Shown: piece by piece, positions 43,965 through 56,935 of the stretch
Layout of the letters: the number at the start of each line of letters is the position of its first letter
Position numbering within the stretch: position 1 is the first letter of the stretch
NCBI GenBank assembly: GCA_025506515.1
Contig: CM046454.1
Span: 32,848,465-32,912,464, forward strand
DNA length: 64,000 nucleotides
Reading direction: 5' to 3'
Origin: Flaveria trinervia
Lineage: Eukaryota > Streptophyta > Magnoliopsida > Asterales > Asteraceae
Translations under genes and position numbers: made by a program
The notes under the pieces: model-generated
Told to the model about the DNA's origin: nothing
Databases searched by the model: none
What the model saw: only the letters and a program-made list of their open reading frames with translations

Positions 43965-45660
43965 GATAAGCACCATCATGTAGATATCCTTTTTCAATGA
44001 CTACGGCATAATCAGCTGAGTATAGCTGATTTTATGTCTGAACTACTGATAGAATATCCCCGATGATGTTGTCCTGGGGATGATACACATTAACTCGAGT
44101 TCCGAGAGTGATGGGAACAACTACCTCATTATTCAGATCTTGAATCCCAGGTTATTCTCGATGGCTGTTGAGGTATGGGGTTCAGACTTTCTAGTGACAT
44201 AACTTCAGATACTTGTGTACTTTTGATGGTGGGAACCTGTTCCTCCTGGTCCACATTTGTAGGCTCAACTGCTTAATCATCAGAGGAAGACTCACTTACC
44301 TCAAGCTCTCCCCCTGAAGGGATAGAAGTATTGTCTAATGGAACTGATGATGTTGAGTCTAGTGGAGGATTATTCAGAACATCGTACATCATTTGAGTAG
44401 GTAACTCATCATCAGGATAAGAAGGAGGTAGATTGAAGGACTTGAAAATCCGTCATAGTCAAAGAAGAAGGAAGGTCCGTTGCTAGCAAGGGGGTGGTGT
44501 TTCTTTGGACATCAACATTGCACCACACTTCTACCGGACTCGTTGAGTTGTTATAAACTATCTTTGCTAGTATACTATAACCGAGAAAGATACCTTCTTC
44601 TGCCTTCTCACAAAACTTCTCAGTCTGAGATTCCTTTAAAAGTATGCGTGATGCTCCAAATGGTTCTAGATACTCCAAGTTGGGTTTACGTCACTGGAGC
44701 AATTCATAACATGTATTTTTCCAAGACGTTTTACCACTAAGACTCGATTGAGAGTGTAGCATGCATTAGCCACTGCCTTGTTCTAGAATTGAATAGGAAG
44801 TTTAGACTCGGCTAATATTATTCTTTCTGTCTCTATCAAGCTCCAATTCTTTCTTTTAGCAACCCCATTCATCTGTGGAGTGTAGGCAGAAGTAAATTGA
44901 TGAACAATTCGTTTCTATCTACAAAATGCCTCCATCCACTAATTCTTGAACTCTGTTTCGTTGTCTGATGGAATCTTTCTTACTTTTAGCTTGTAAAGTG
45001 ATTCCAATGTAGTGACTAGATGCTTGAATGATTCAAATGTCTCTGACTTGGCTTTCAGAAACATCACCCAAGAGAATCTTGAGTAATCATCAGTTACTAC
45101 AAAGTAGTACCAATCTCCAGTAATGCTCTTTATGCTGACTAGGCCAAATAGATCCATTTGTAGAAGTGCGAGAGGAATGTTGATAGAATTAACTTTCTTG
45201 GCTTTGTGAGACTTCTTGGTTTGTTTCCCTACATGCTATGCAGAAATTTGGAAGGCAAAAATTCTTGACCATAACTCCATCCACCAAATCATTCTGATCC
45301 AGGTGATTCATCTTCTTGGGATTAACGTGTCCCATTCTCTTATGCCATGAGACTGAATCCATCTCTATTTCCTTTGACAAGAAGCACTGGGCAGTAGACT
45401 CAGATGTGAAGGTTTTTAATAGATCCAAGACATATAGATCGTTATATCTTGAAGCTGACATTAGAATTTTATACTCCTGGATAACATACTCCTTCTTCAA
45501 CTTGTAGCACTTCTTGTTTTCAAACACAACCTTGTATCCCTTATCATAGATTTGGGAGAAAGAAAGCAAGTTGTTTTACAGTTGTTGAATGTAGTTGACC
45601 TTGTCAAACTTCACTTTCTCGTTTCCCACTTCGCCTTAAGCGGTGATGTGACCTCCTTTT
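43965..45660 (-). pseudogene. Copia integrase, element H
   Basis: LLSFSQIYDKGYKVVFENKK, ASRYNDLYVLDLLKTF and the zinc domain VSWHKRMGHVNPKKMNHLDQ with CIACRETNQ are open at 45569-45189. The core reads MDLFGLVSIKSITGDWYYFV, VTDDYSRFSWVMFLKAKSE and then IPSDNETEFKN, where the Gly of SDNGTEF is Glu. The C-terminal and linker parts extend to about 43965 (TLQSTELFGASRILLKESQ region; EYLEPFGASRILLKESQTEK). The linker is truncated where RT should follow. Confidence 0.82.
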
Positions 45661-45830
45661 TTCCCAGCGAATGATACTTGTCCTACTTTAACTTGTTTGA
45701 CATTGAAATGGAGAGACGAATTCCCGGTCATGTGCCTGGAAGCCCCACTATCAGTAATCCAGGTATTAGTGATAGCACTGTAGCGGACACCCTGCACATA
45801 CAAAGGAATTGATTAGTTCAGGTTTGGGAC
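45661..45830 (-). pseudogene. Copia protease, element H
   Basis: NTWITDSGASRHMTGNSSLH is open on the minus strand at about 45715-45774, followed by VKVGQVSFAGKKGGHIT. The catalytic Asp is present. It is better preserved than in A. Confidence 0.8.
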
Positions 45831-48644
45831 CCAAGCCTTAACTAGCTTAGGTGTCCCAGAGGTATCACATATCATGAACTCAACCTACTATCGTTCAAAG
45901 GATGAGGGCACATCTTTGTTCTTCTTGTTCTCACTAACAGACACATTACTTGTTTTTTCTTCAATAAACCAGTTTTGTGTAAGGTTGTTTGTGGTAATAA
46001 GATGACTGGTTTATAGTTTGAACTTTAGGTTCACTAATAATCTTAGGTGTAACCTTAGGTGACACATTAGATCTAATTTAAGAAAATCTTGCTTTTTCAT
46101 CAAAAAGTTCAATTTTCATTTTAGGTTTCTGATAATAAGGACAATTTGGAGAGATATGTCCTTGTCTTCCACAACTGTAGTAGGATATCCCTTTGACAGT
46201 TTGTAGAAAGGTTTGATGTGGAATTGCGTTTGGTCGGGGTTCGAGATATGTCCGTTGACTTGTTTCTCATCCTTTTTAGTCGTTTCACCTTCTTTAACAA
46301 ACTTAATTTTATTGACATTTTGAACATCTTTCACTTTCATTTTATTAGGATATTGATGATTAACACGTTTAAGGTTCATTGGATTAGACCTTTTAGCTTC
46401 TAAATTAGACGTTTGTGAACCTGACCCTAATTTAACCTTCTCAATGTTATCACCCAAATCCTTAACCGGTATCTTATCTCTTGATCCCAATGCAGAATCC
46501 TTCTGTTTAGTGATAGAATTCACAGGCTTACCCGTAGAATCTGGATCACTAACCAGAGGAGTAGACACCACATGATCCGTTACAGGGTTATTATTAATTT
46601 ATGTACATTTAGTGTTAAAAAGGATTTCATGTGGTGGTGGTACTACCTTATAATCCAGACCTTCCCCTGCATTCCGTTCTTTCACTAGGTTCTAAACAAT
46701 GTGAGAAGAACTTGCCAAACAGTGCAGTTTTTGTTTTAATGATTCAACTTCGACTTGCAAAACTGTTTTTTCCTTTTTAGTTTCCTCCAAAGAATTTGAA
46801 TAGAACTTGAGGTCATTTGATTGATTTAAGGCAACAATCTCGGTTTCCCTTAGTTGTTTCCCTAACAGTTCTATATTTTCTTTGATGCTGCACTCATTTT
46901 GTTTTAAAACATGATTTGCTTCAGTGCAGAGTTCTAAATCATTTACTAGATTATAATTATGTTCTAATAACCTAGCAAATTTTAAATCAAGGCTTTCCCC
47001 AAATTTATCACATTTAGCACATGCATGTTTTTCAAATAATTCATCCTTAGAACATACCTATGTAGAACTAGACGAATCAACTATCAAAGCAGTGTCAAAC
47101 TCTTTGATGACTGGAGATTCTGAGTATGTAGAACTAAGCTTTTCTTCAACCAAATGATCAACAACATCCATAGCTTCTTCGATATCTAAAAGTGTATGCT
47201 CAGCTATGATGTCTCTTTCACTTGCAGATCCATAATCCAATGTAACAACTAAAGCAATGTTTGATTCACCCTCATAAATGAATCGGAAGGACCAGTCTTG
47301 TCCTTCATCACCTTCAGCAACCAAAGCGTTTGACTTTTTACTTGAAGATGAAGCTCCAATGTTATCCTTGTCTTGTCGGTTGAATGTACGAAAAGGATTT
47401 CGTTTCTAGTCTTCTTTGGCTTTACGCATTCACATTTGAAGTGCCTTTTTTAACCAAAATTGAAACACGTGACCTTGGTTTTGTCAAATCCGAATATCAT
47501 ATATTTAGTGGCAACCAAATTTTGCCCCGTATTTTTGACAAAGTTATTGGCTCTAATAATAGCACTAGCCAAGACCCACATAATATCCATGCATTCTAGC
47601 TTAGTTTCATCAGCTTGCTCGTAGTCCTCGTCAGCAAGATGAAAGTATCCAATCTTACGAGCAACTAATCAATCATAAAATTGACTAAAAGCAGCTAGAA
47701 GGTCCATGTGCTCTTTAGCAACTTCCACGGTGACATTTCCGAGATTCTCGGTCGTCAACTTGGTAGTATATTCCTCAGGAACTATGTATTGGGTTCCAGA
47801 TGACCCTGACGTTACGGTTTTTGATGCACTGCTTTGGGAAGGAGCAGAAGAGATAGACACGAACGCCATTTGTAGCGGAGCTGCTGAAGCAGTCGGAGAT
47901 GGAAATGAATTGCATTGTGTAGGATTCTAGGTATAGGATCCTTTCTTTGACTTGTATTTCATACGTAGTTCTTCCTCCTTTAACTTCAAATTGAAATTAT
48001 TTATTTCTAAAGTAGCAAGAGTGTCGTTGTGTCTCGGATTAGACAAAAATGGATCCCATTTGTCTAGCAGACCATCAGCAAAACTAGAAAATTTATTTTC
48101 CATGGATGTGGTCATGCCATGACTGTGCAACTCACTCATCAGATGATAGAACTGATCAATGATATCATCCAAGCTCTCATTCCCAATCCGAGAGAAATTA
48201 ACAAATTCCTTCTTAAGATCTTTTGCCTTCAGTGCTTTTAGAGTTGTATTTCCTTCGTATCTCTTTTTCAAGTCCTCCCATAACATCTTAGACTGCTTAT
48301 TTTTAGAGAACTGATGAAATATGTCCGTATAGACTAAGTAAAAAAGGCATATGCTTTCTTTTTAGCATTATGCAGAGTCTTCTGGATTGACTCATTCCTA
48401 CCAAAGTCAATTTAACTCCATTAGCACTAACGGGTACTGTGTAACTAGTCTCAATTATTGTCCAAAGGTTTGGGTTAACTCCATTCAAGTAGATTTCAAA
48501 CTGCTATTTCCACTGTGGGTATTCATCCAAAGTTAACAGCTTTGGCGGTTTGTTGTGGTTTCCAATCTCATTCTCCAAAAGTAGAAACTTCTGGATACAC
48601 AAGTCCATTCCAACAGTGAATGCAGCAAACTGGTCTTCCATTGC
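45831..48644 (-). pseudogene. Copia gag, element H
   Basis: The likely start is at 48644 (MEDQFAAFTVGMDLCIQKF). Then LLTLDEYPQWK, stop, FEIYLNGVNPNLWTIIETSY; the core LWEDLKKRYEGNTTLKALK and FYHLMSELHSHGMTTSMENK at 48286-47927; VTVEVAKEHMDLLAAFSQFY at 47720; a first knuckle near 47415-47455 that has lost Cys residues (CFNFG, stop, KRHFKC); a coiled-coil part around 46690-47040; and a second knuckle at about 46130-46190 (YYSCGRQGHISPNC, first Cys changed to Tyr). Motif order is identical to gag of A. Confidence 0.82.
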
Positions 48645-48669
48645 TTTAGACTTGGTAAACTTAGAACAT

Positions 48670-49775
48670 GACAGATTCACTTGTGCGAATGAGCTATACG
48701 AATGGGTCACTCGTGCAAATGAAAGATACGAATGTGAAAAGACCTGATCTGCCCAAGACGGATATTAAGTTGATGTGGCTAGTGTGATATGATCCATGTC
48801 CGGTCATACCCAATAACAAGCTAAACAAACACCAATAAATTATGACACCAATTTAGAAAATGGGTTTTCTAAATCATTGCCTTTGTAAATGAACATCATT
48901 ATATGGAAAATTGTTCATATGGTACTTTATTATTATTATTTAATCTTACTAAATAATAACAAATAAAAGTACAAAGTTTATAAAGTTTAAATAAGTTTTA
49001 ACTTTATAAACTTAAGGGTACAATGAGTGTTTAATTGTGTAACAAAACAAAGTGTGGGAGTTCATTTTTGAAATGTATTTTCGGCCGCCTCTTGCTTTTG
49101 GGGGTCCAATCTTTGTCTTGTAAACATAGAAGATTAAATGCTAACACTCAACCTTCCAAGGCACACTTCTCTCCTACATGCAAAGGTGTATTTGGAGTTC
49201 TCATCTCTCTCTCTGTCTCACCTTACGGATCTGAAGAGAAGAAGGCAAAAGAAAGAAAGTTTTCAGCATCAAAAAGGGGTTTTTGTTGCTGAAAGTTGGT
49301 GTCAAGAAACCTAGCATTCAAGAGGATCGTTTGTGGCTTGGGGTATCACCATATTGAGGTCTTCTTGCTTGAAGATTAAGCCACGAAATTCATCCATTTC
49401 ACCTCAGCAATTTCGATTTTTCTGCTGCTCCAAAGGTTGTTTTACTTCATATATATGTATCCTTTTGTATGCATTTCGTATTTGGATCCATGGTTTGGGT
49501 TTAGCTTAACAAATGGTTTGATAATCTATATATTAACAAGTTTTAAAACTTATTATCCGCTGCGTTTTTTTATATATACAACATTATATGAACTTTGATA
49601 AACTTGTTAAATCCATTCAGAATGAATTCAATCGGGCGGTTGGATTCAGTCCTGCGAATGAGTAGGGCAGTTGTAATCAACCGACTTGACTTGCTTAACC
49701 GTGCAAACGACGGACACGATTGAGTTCAGTCATACAAATGAGAGTATACGAATGGGTTTAATTGTACGAATGGAC
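48670..49775. repeat. Leader motif array of element H, split by solo LTR J
   Basis: The array pieces are 48670-48734 (TTGTGCGAATGAG, TACGAATGGG) and 49625-49775 (CAGTCCTGCGAATGAG, TTGTACGAATGG). J landed inside a CGAATG unit, so its target duplication GAATG is part of the motif. Confidence 0.75.
48735..49619 (+). mobile_element. Solo LTR J (885 bp), D/E-related copia
   Basis: Runs from TGAAAAGACC to AAATCCATTCA. The target duplication GAATG is at 48730-48734 and 49620-49624. It shares with the D, E and M LTRs the blocks CCCAATAACAAGC, CACCAATTTAGAAA, TTTCGGCCGCC and (not M) TTATCCGCTGCGTTTT. No internal region is present, so LTR-LTR recombination removed it. Confidence 0.9.
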
Positions 49776-49944
49776 TATCACACATAATTGAAAATTCAAA
49801 TAATTGAACACTTTCACACATGAATTGTCAAAAACACATGACATTGTCAAAAACACTTTTTGAAGCAAAAAGGTGACTCTTTTGATTGAAAACGTTGGTT
49901 TTAACACCAAAACCAATTGAATCCACACAAAATCATGAGCGAAG

Positions 49945-49956
49945 GCTCTCATACCA
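49945..49956 (-). other. Primer-binding site, element H
   Basis: The minus strand reads TGGTATGAGAGC, one base off the initiator tRNA-Met site, two bases inside the LTR. Confidence 0.9.
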
Positions 49957-50210
49957 CTTGTTGGGAACGTTTTCGTAGGGATTACTAACGGATTCTGCGT
50001 GAAACTAGATCAAATAGTGCAGAATCCTATTTTATAGGCGATCCAACTAGTGAGAACCACAACCTGATCGATCTAACTATGAAACAAACGTTAAGAATTG
50101 AGTACAAATCGATCAGGAACGAACTATGAATTTGGATAGGCTGCTAAGGGCGCTCTGGATGGCTAGGTTTTGTGATTATTTGAAGTCTCTTATTTTTCCA
50201 TGAAATATAT

Positions 50211-50221
50211 GGTATTTATGG
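50211..50221 (-). promoter_or_regulatory. TATA box of the element H LTR
   Basis: ATAAATACC on the minus strand, just downstream of the U3 array. Confidence 0.7.
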
Positions 50222-50231
50222 GTATTTAGTT

Positions 50232-50430
50232 TTCATTCGTACGCCTGAACCGTTAGCATGGTTCAATCATGCGACTGACTCATGCGGTTGATCCATACGC
50301 ACAACTGAAGGTTCAGTCGTGCGACTGAATCAACCTTATGTCTCAGTCATACGACAGATCCAGTCTCCTGGTTTAGTCATGCGACTGGTCCATAAGCATG
50401 ATTCATTCGTGCGTATGGTCCATAAGTATG
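50232..50430 (-). promoter_or_regulatory. U3 palindromic array, element H LTR
   Basis: TTCAGTCGTGCGACTGAA, CAGTCATACGAC, TTCATTCGTGCGTATG and related units. Confidence 0.8.
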
Positions 50431-50694
50431 TTCTATTAGCATAAATAATCACCCGACTAGGTTGAACACATTTCTCAATCATGATTGACTTAGAACTATG
50501 TACAACAACCTCAAACCTATATAAGATGTTCATACATATGAAATATACGAAATACAATAATAATATAAAATACTTAAAGACAAATAAACATCAAAATGCA
50601 TATCATATTTCATGAAGTAGTTACATTACATATGTGTAAGAAATGAAAGACTTTTACATTTAAGAACATAAACTAGGAACATGATGTATCAACA

Positions 50695-50925
50695 CGGGTC
50701 CTTGTAACTTTCTCAATGCTTTTGTAACACTTGTAAAAAACTTGAGAGCATTATACAACATTCTTAAAAACCAATACTTGTGTTGTTCTGTCTCATATTT
50801 GCTTGTATTCTAAGTATCAAACCTTTGTGTTACTAGTTCCCTATTTGATTTGTTAAGTATTCTAATATAACCTCTTCTCCTAGTGTGTTATGTTATAAGT
50901 GACCATTCCTTCAATTGGTCCTGCA
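50695..50925 (+). repeat. Right end of the 5' LTR of element C
   Basis: Ends TTGGTCCTGCA before the primer site. The left part is missing at the junction with H. Confidence 0.6.
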
Positions 50926-50927
50926 AT

Positions 50928-50939
50928 CGATATCAGAGC
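50928..50939 (+). other. Primer-binding site, element C
   Basis: CGATATCAGAGC, two bases changed from TGGTATCAGAGC. Confidence 0.7.
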
Positions 50940-51011
50940 ATTCTAGGCTCTTGATTGTAATATCTCACCATCTTAAGAACCCTCACACATACATAATACT
51001 TAACATCTCAA

Positions 51012-53650
51012 ATGGTAGTTCTCAGTAAAGATGATTTGGAAACTAGAATCATGAAAAAGTCCCCACTGATCACTCCTAAAGACTTTGACATTTGGTGCCA
51101 GCAAATGGAAGGGTTCATCAAGTCACAAGACTCCAGGATGTGGGAATCTGTTGTGTCAAGGACTCACATACCAAGCACCTCTTCAGCTGCTAGGGGTGGT
51201 ATGATTCCAAAGGAAGTGGCTAACTATTCTGAAGAAGACAGGAATAGAATAGAGATTGATCAGAAAGCCATGACAACCCTATAAATTGCTCTTCCCAACT
51301 CCATATACAGAGGCTTCAAGATGTGCAAAACAGCTAAACAGCTATCAGATGCACTGAAACTGAAGTATGAAGGGTCAACTAAAGCTAAGGAGAACAATAA
51401 AGATCTTCTGAAGTAGCAATTTGAAAACTTCACCATTAAAATATGTGAAACCACGACTCAACAATACTTTAGGTATGTGGAGATTGTGGACACTCTAATA
51501 GATATTGGAGTAACTCTTGACAACAAAGATATTGTAAGGAAATTTTATGTCCTCTCTTTCCAGACAATAGACACATTATTGTGTTGTTATCAAGAGAACC
51601 AAGAACCTTAAGACTCTCACTTTGGTAGAGTATTCTTAATGGATACCAGATGGATATGAATATGCAAGGTTCATCTGGTAACTCCAGCAATCAACTGAGT
51701 TCAACCCTCCATATGGTTGAAAGGGATAGTATAGAACCATATCATCATCTTATCTGCTATCGTGATAACTCATAAAAGGGTCCTTTCATCACCTTCCTGG
51801 AGACACCAAGAGAAAGCTACACTCAAGGAAGCCCATTCCAAGAGACAAGTTCTTCACAAGCCTTTAATCTTCTTATTAAAGCACATAAACCTTTCTCTTC
51901 ACCCTTGAAGATCTAGACTTTATCTATCTTGATGACTTGGAATACATGGAGATAGTTAAACAAATGGCTCTTCTCATTCATAGAGCCAAGAAGTTATACA
52001 AGAGGATAGGGAGGAAGTTTCCTAGCAATACAGCTAGTGGCAAGTTTGTACTGGATAAAAGCAAAGTAAAGTGTTACAACTGTACCCAAATAGGACACTT
52101 TGCAAGAGAGTGTAAGGCACCAAGGAAAAATGGTGGTAAAACACAAACCAGGCTAAACTAACCTAAGAGAGCCATCCAGAATAAAAAGCCAAAGCAGCAA
52201 GCTGTAGTTGCTGTTAAAGAAGGAGGCTTTGACTGGAGCTTTCAAGTGGAAGATACATCTCCAAACCAAGAACTTATGGCAGACCATGTTGAAGCTAAGG
52301 TATTGGAACATCTCTTTACACCTAAATGCATTGTTAAAGTTAATAGATACAGGTCCTACAACTTAGAAAATGATTATAAACTAAAGATAGAGGACTTAGA
52401 GAAAACCATTTCAACTCTTAATTATGAATATACCATCTACAAGACTTAGATTAAAGATCTCATAACCAAGTTAACTGAATGCAGGCTAAACTTATGATTA
52501 GTAAACGCAAGGCAAAAAAATGTATTCTTGAAGTAGAGACCTAGAAGAACATTATATCCTCATCCTTGCATGCAAAAGTTTGTTATCAATATAAGTAGCG
52601 ACTGACAGCTAGTGAGATAGCTCCTCCACACATAATCTTGTCTGTAAGATCTCTTAGGTATCAAACTTGTGAAGATAAGCTTCCCTTATAGACCCTATGA
52701 TTGAAGAGGATGAAGAAGAGATAGTGAAGAATGCCTTTAAGAATAGTGAAGAAGAGCATTTTAAGAAGGGTCACTATCTTTCAGAAGAGAGTAAGATAGT
52801 TGGGATGACCAAGTCAAGAAGAAAGAACTTGATTAAGAAAAACTAGAGGAAGGCAAAGAAGGCTCAAAAGATCAAGACCACCTTTAACTCTAAGTAGAAA
52901 AAAGTTTTTATTTTTGCAGGATTTGAGGTGGTTAAGGCTAAAGACACAAACTTGAACTCTAGTACTAGAAGTTCTAGTTCATGTACAAATCATCCTAGCA
53001 ACATGAAGCATGTTGATCAGTTGTGTATCATTGCTATACAACCTGAACCATCTAGCTCCAAAGGTAGTTATCTTTTTAAGGAAATGCCATAACATCTACA
53101 AAGATGAACATGGAGAAGGAAAGTGATCCAGTTCAACTTTGTTCACAAAAAAGACTCTCAGAAAGAAGAAAATCATCAATGTTATGTGTGGGAGTACATC
53201 TCATCTTGCTAAGGATTGTCTTTACATTCCAAAAAGTACCATCCACATGACCAAGAAAGAGACTTCTTAGAGTTTCAAGAAGAAGCAAGCTTTGGATGGA
53301 AAATATTTTCCTTTCGAAAGCTCCAAGTTTAGGAGGAAGACAAGTGGAAAATTGCATTGAGAAGAAAATTTGGTCTCGGAAGAAAGAAATACTTCTGTAG
53401 TACTAAAGCATGTTGCAGTGTTACCAAGATCTTGCAAAGGTCCAGTCATCAAAATTTCCAAAGTCATCAAAACTTCCAAGGTGTTAGAAGTCAAGTCTAA
53501 ACTTCCAATGGTGGTATGGAAGATGAAGGAATAGCAAGTGACTAGAAGTTCTTTATCAGCATGAGTAGAAGATCCTTAAAACATGACAATAGGATCTATT
53601 ACTTTTACATTATCTTCAACTTCTCTTAATAACCCTAATAATAATAAGGA
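51012..53650 (+). pseudogene. Copia gag, element C
   Basis: Begins MVVLSKDDLETRIMKKSPL and LITPKDFDIWCQQMEGFIK. After a TAA at 51282 the same frame goes on (SIYRGFKMCKTAKQLSDALK, KYEGSTKAKENNKDLL). The knuckle at 52072-52113 is intact (CYNCTQIGHFAREC), in a frame running 51937-52161. A coiled-coil part is at 52246-52449. A second knuckle-like CGSTSHLAKDC is near 53188. Many stops lie in between. Confidence 0.75.
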
Positions 53651-53880
53651 TTGGGTTTTCAATGTAACTAACCATCTCTTTTGGTGCAGGAACAACTCAA
53701 GACAAACAAGAATGTCTCGATCTTTGATAGTGGTTGTTCCAGGCACATGATAGGCAATGGGTCACTACTCCAGAATTTTGAGGAGATGCTGGTGGTTACA
53801 TTATAAGAAGGGATAGGGTATAAATGGTAAACTCAGCATTGAGAATGTAAACTTTGTAAAGGAGCTTGGATACAATCTTT
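53651..53880 (+). pseudogene. Copia protease, element C
   Basis: IFDSGCSRHMIGNGSLLQNF with the Asp codon at 53726-53728. Stops follow near 53804. Confidence 0.75.
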
Positions 53881-55600
53881 TGAGTGTATCTCAATTTTGT
53901 GATGAGAGTCATAACATGCTATTTACTGAGCATGAGTGCATTGTTCATTGGATTGGGTGGTCATTTCTTATAAGCATATCCTGCTTAGAGTCCCCATGAA
54001 AGGGAAAATGTACATGATGGATTTCCAAGAAACATCTCCATCAGGAGAAGTTTCATGCTTTCTATCTAAAGCCAATAGTGATGAGTCTTTCCTTTGGCCT
54101 AAAAGAATATGCCATGTAAACTTTAAAAACATGAATAAATTAATTACGAATGACTTGGCAACTAGAATGCCAAAGAAAGAGTTTACAAGTGATGACCTTT
54201 ATCTTGCATGCGTCAAAAGGAAACAACACAAGGTATCTCACAAGCCAAGGAAAGAAACACTATCACTACTCCCCTACACTTGTTACATATGGATCTCTTT
54301 GGCCCCAGTAGTGTAATGAGTATAGGAAGGGCCTTTTAATGTTTGGTGATCACAAATGACTTTACAATATACACTTGGGTTTTCTTTCTTAGAACTAAGG
54401 ATGAGACTCTTAACATTCTTAGGAATTTTATCTTAAGATTGAGAATCAATGTGATCAGAAGGTCAAAACCATAAAATATGATTAGGGAACTGAATCCAAC
54501 AACCAAATCTTTGATATATTTTGTGATAAAAAGGGTATTACAAGACAATATATTGCTCCCAGAACTCCTCATCAAAATGGTGTTGCTAAAATGAGAAACA
54601 TGACCCTCATTGAACTTGCAATAACTATGTTATCTGACTCTAAATTGGTCATCACCTTCTAGGCAGAGGCAGTTAAAACTGCTTGCTATGTGCAAAGTAG
54701 AGTTTTAGTAGTTAAGACACATGGTAAGACTCCTTATGAAGTTTGGTATAAGAGGAAACCCTTCATTGGTTTTCTCAAGTCGTTTGGATGTCCTTGAACC
54801 ATCGTAAATATCAATTATCAAATTGTCATGTTTGATGAGAAATCAGATCATTGACATGTTTTGGATACTCTTCCAAGCCTAGGCTTTTAGAGTATACAAT
54901 CTCAGAACTAGGATAGTTGATGAGTGAGCCAATGTGACTTTCAATTAGCACACTCCCAGTGTGAAAGGTCCTAGTCCTCATTGGCTATTTGTTCTTGATT
55001 TAGTTACAAATTTTTTTAACAAATATTGCAAGAATGTTTGAGAATCTACAAATATACTACCTACAGGTGATCCGTCCAAGATTGGAGAGGAGAAGACCAT
55101 CAAGCTATACTACTTCAGCTCCAGTTGTAACTAATCCGAAGCCCTATTAGTACAAAAATGACAAATCCAGCTAATACCTCTAGGGTGCCTTCAAATTTCA
55201 GCTTACACACACAAAACATAGATGAAGGTACTTTATATGTAGGAGGAAATGGTGGTGGTACAGTGATCAGGAATTCCTGGATGCTGATAACCACTCGAGT
55301 GAAGACAATATCAATGATGTCACACACTCATTAGATCAAGTTGCACTTGATAAGTGTGCTGATGTGGTGTGAAAAGCTTCAATGCCAGATCTAAATGTCT
55401 CTAATCTAGATCTCTCCAATCAACTTGCTATGATCTCTCAACTAAGGATCCACAAGTCTCACCCTACCACAAACATCATTGGAGATGTTGACTTAGGGGT
55501 AAAAACAAGAGGACAAAACCATGATATAAATGTTTGTCTTCACTCTTGTTTTTTATCCCAGATAGAGCAAATGAAGATTGATAAGGCTTTAAAGGATGAA
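53881..55600 (+). pseudogene. Copia integrase and linker, element C
   Basis: NLLSVSQFCDESHNM, then the zinc domain with damage: LWPKRICHVNFKNMNKLI has Pro in place of the first His, and YLACVKRKQHK has lost the first Cys. The core holds HMDLFGPSSVMSIG in another frame near 54283. The second-Asp block is broken by a stop (YD, stop, GTESNN). APRTPHQNGVAKMRNMTL near 54560 has Lys where the catalytic Glu belongs. The linker ends with NIIGDVDLGVKTRGQNHD at 55480-55530. Inactive. Confidence 0.78.
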
Positions 55601-56155
55601 AATTAGGTTGAAGCTATGCAAGAGGAGCTGCTTCACTTCGAAAGGCAAAAGGTTTGGAACCTATGTCCTCTTCCTCAAAGGAAGACTACCGTAGGAACCA
55701 AGTGGGTGTTTAGGAATAAGAAGGATGATAGAGGACTAGTCATAAAAAACAAGGCTAGACCAGTTTCCCAAGGATGCACACAAGAAGAAGGAATTGAGTA
55801 CAAAAATGTTTTTTCTCATGTGACAAGACTTGAAGCTGTTAGAATATCCTTAGCTTTTGTTTCATCAAAGGACTTCAAGGTCTACCAGCTTGATGTCAAG
55901 TATGCTTTTCTTTATGGGGTGATTGATGAAGAGGTGTATGTTAAACAATCACCTGGGTTTGTAGATCCTGATCATCCGGATTATGTCTGCAAGCTTGATA
56001 AACCTTTTTATAGGCTGCACCAAGCACCAAGGAAGTGGTATGAGACTTTATCTCAATATCTCTGCCAGCATGGCTACAAAGGGGTACTATAGATGGAACT
56101 CTCTTCATCAAAGGAATAGGGAATGACTTAATGCTAGTTCAAGTATATGTAGATG
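55601..56155 (+). pseudogene. Copia reverse transcriptase, N-terminal part, element C
   Basis: MQEELLHFERQKVWNL, GTKWVFRNKKDDRGLVIKNK, QLDVKYAFLYGVIDEEVYVK and LDKPFYRLHQAPRKWYETL are open to 56090. The frame then shifts and reaches VQVYVD, where solo LTR I interrupts the YVDD active site. Confidence 0.88.
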
Positions 56156-56199
56156 TGTAACGCCCGGAATAAAGTCGAAAGGAGCCAATTAATAATAAT

Positions 56200-56935
56200 T
56201 GTAGATACATATGTACATAGTTTATGAGCTTAATGTAAAATATCTTTCATGTCTTACATATATGTAGCAGAATGGGTATGAATGAAATACAATATGTAGT
56301 TTACGCTTATAATGTTTAATATTTCATTGATTATTGTGTGTTAACGCATATTGAACTCACTATATAGGTTTGTGGTTGTTTATATAGTTCTTAGTCAATA
56401 ATGATTGAGAAACGTGCTTAAACTTAATCGTGTGAAGTTCTCAGGCGAATGGATCATGCTAATAGACCATACGTATGAATACTTCATGCTAATTAACCAG
56501 TCGCATGACTGAACCAGGAGACTGGATCAGTCGCACGACTGTAACATGAGATTAACTCAGTCGCCGACTGAATCTTCAGTCGTGCGGACGGATCAACAAC
56601 TTGCTTCAATCGCAAGACTGAACCATACGAATGGCTCAGTCGCACGATCGAAAAAGCCTAACCTATAAATACCACTTAATTCGTGGGAAAACGTAACAAT
56701 TCGAATTCCTACACACTAAATCGTACCCGAGCCGTCCAGAGACCCTAGAACACCTATTCCAAGTTCATAGATCGCAGTAAATCATCCGACTATGGTTCTT
56801 AACGTTTAGTTTCATTCTTGGATTGATTTTACTCATGTTCTCACTGATTGGATCGCCAATCAAATAGGATTCCACACTATTGGTTTGGTACACACCTTAA
56901 TCAGTTAGTACTCCATATTGAAAACGGTCTTGACA
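56200..56935 (+). mobile_element. Solo LTR of the A/H family nested in solo LTR I (736 bp)
   Basis: Starts TGTAGATACATATG and ends AACGGTCTTGACA. The target duplication ATAAT is at 56195-56199 and 56936-56940. U3 array at 56441-56650 and TATAAATA at 56664-56671. It aligns along its length with the reverse complement of 49959-50694. Confidence 0.92.

Larger units (their letters stand above)
39660..50694 (-). mobile_element. Element H: SIRE-like Ty1/copia with full extra ORF, RT and RNase H deleted
   Basis: Minus-strand order: LTR 50694-49959, primer site, leader array, gag, protease, integrase, then directly the internal promoter block and the aORF. The RT and RNase H found in its relative A are absent, so a deletion near 43950 joined the integrase linker to the promoter spacer. 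The 3' LTR is not found. A solo LTR J lies in the leader. Confidence 0.85.
49959..50694 (-). repeat. 5' LTR of element H (736 bp)
   Basis: Starts TGTTGGGAACG and ends ATGTATCAACA on the plus strand. It has an array at 50232-50430 and a TATA box (CATAAATACC) at 50211-50221. It is the same length as the solo LTR at 56200-56935. Confidence 0.92.
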
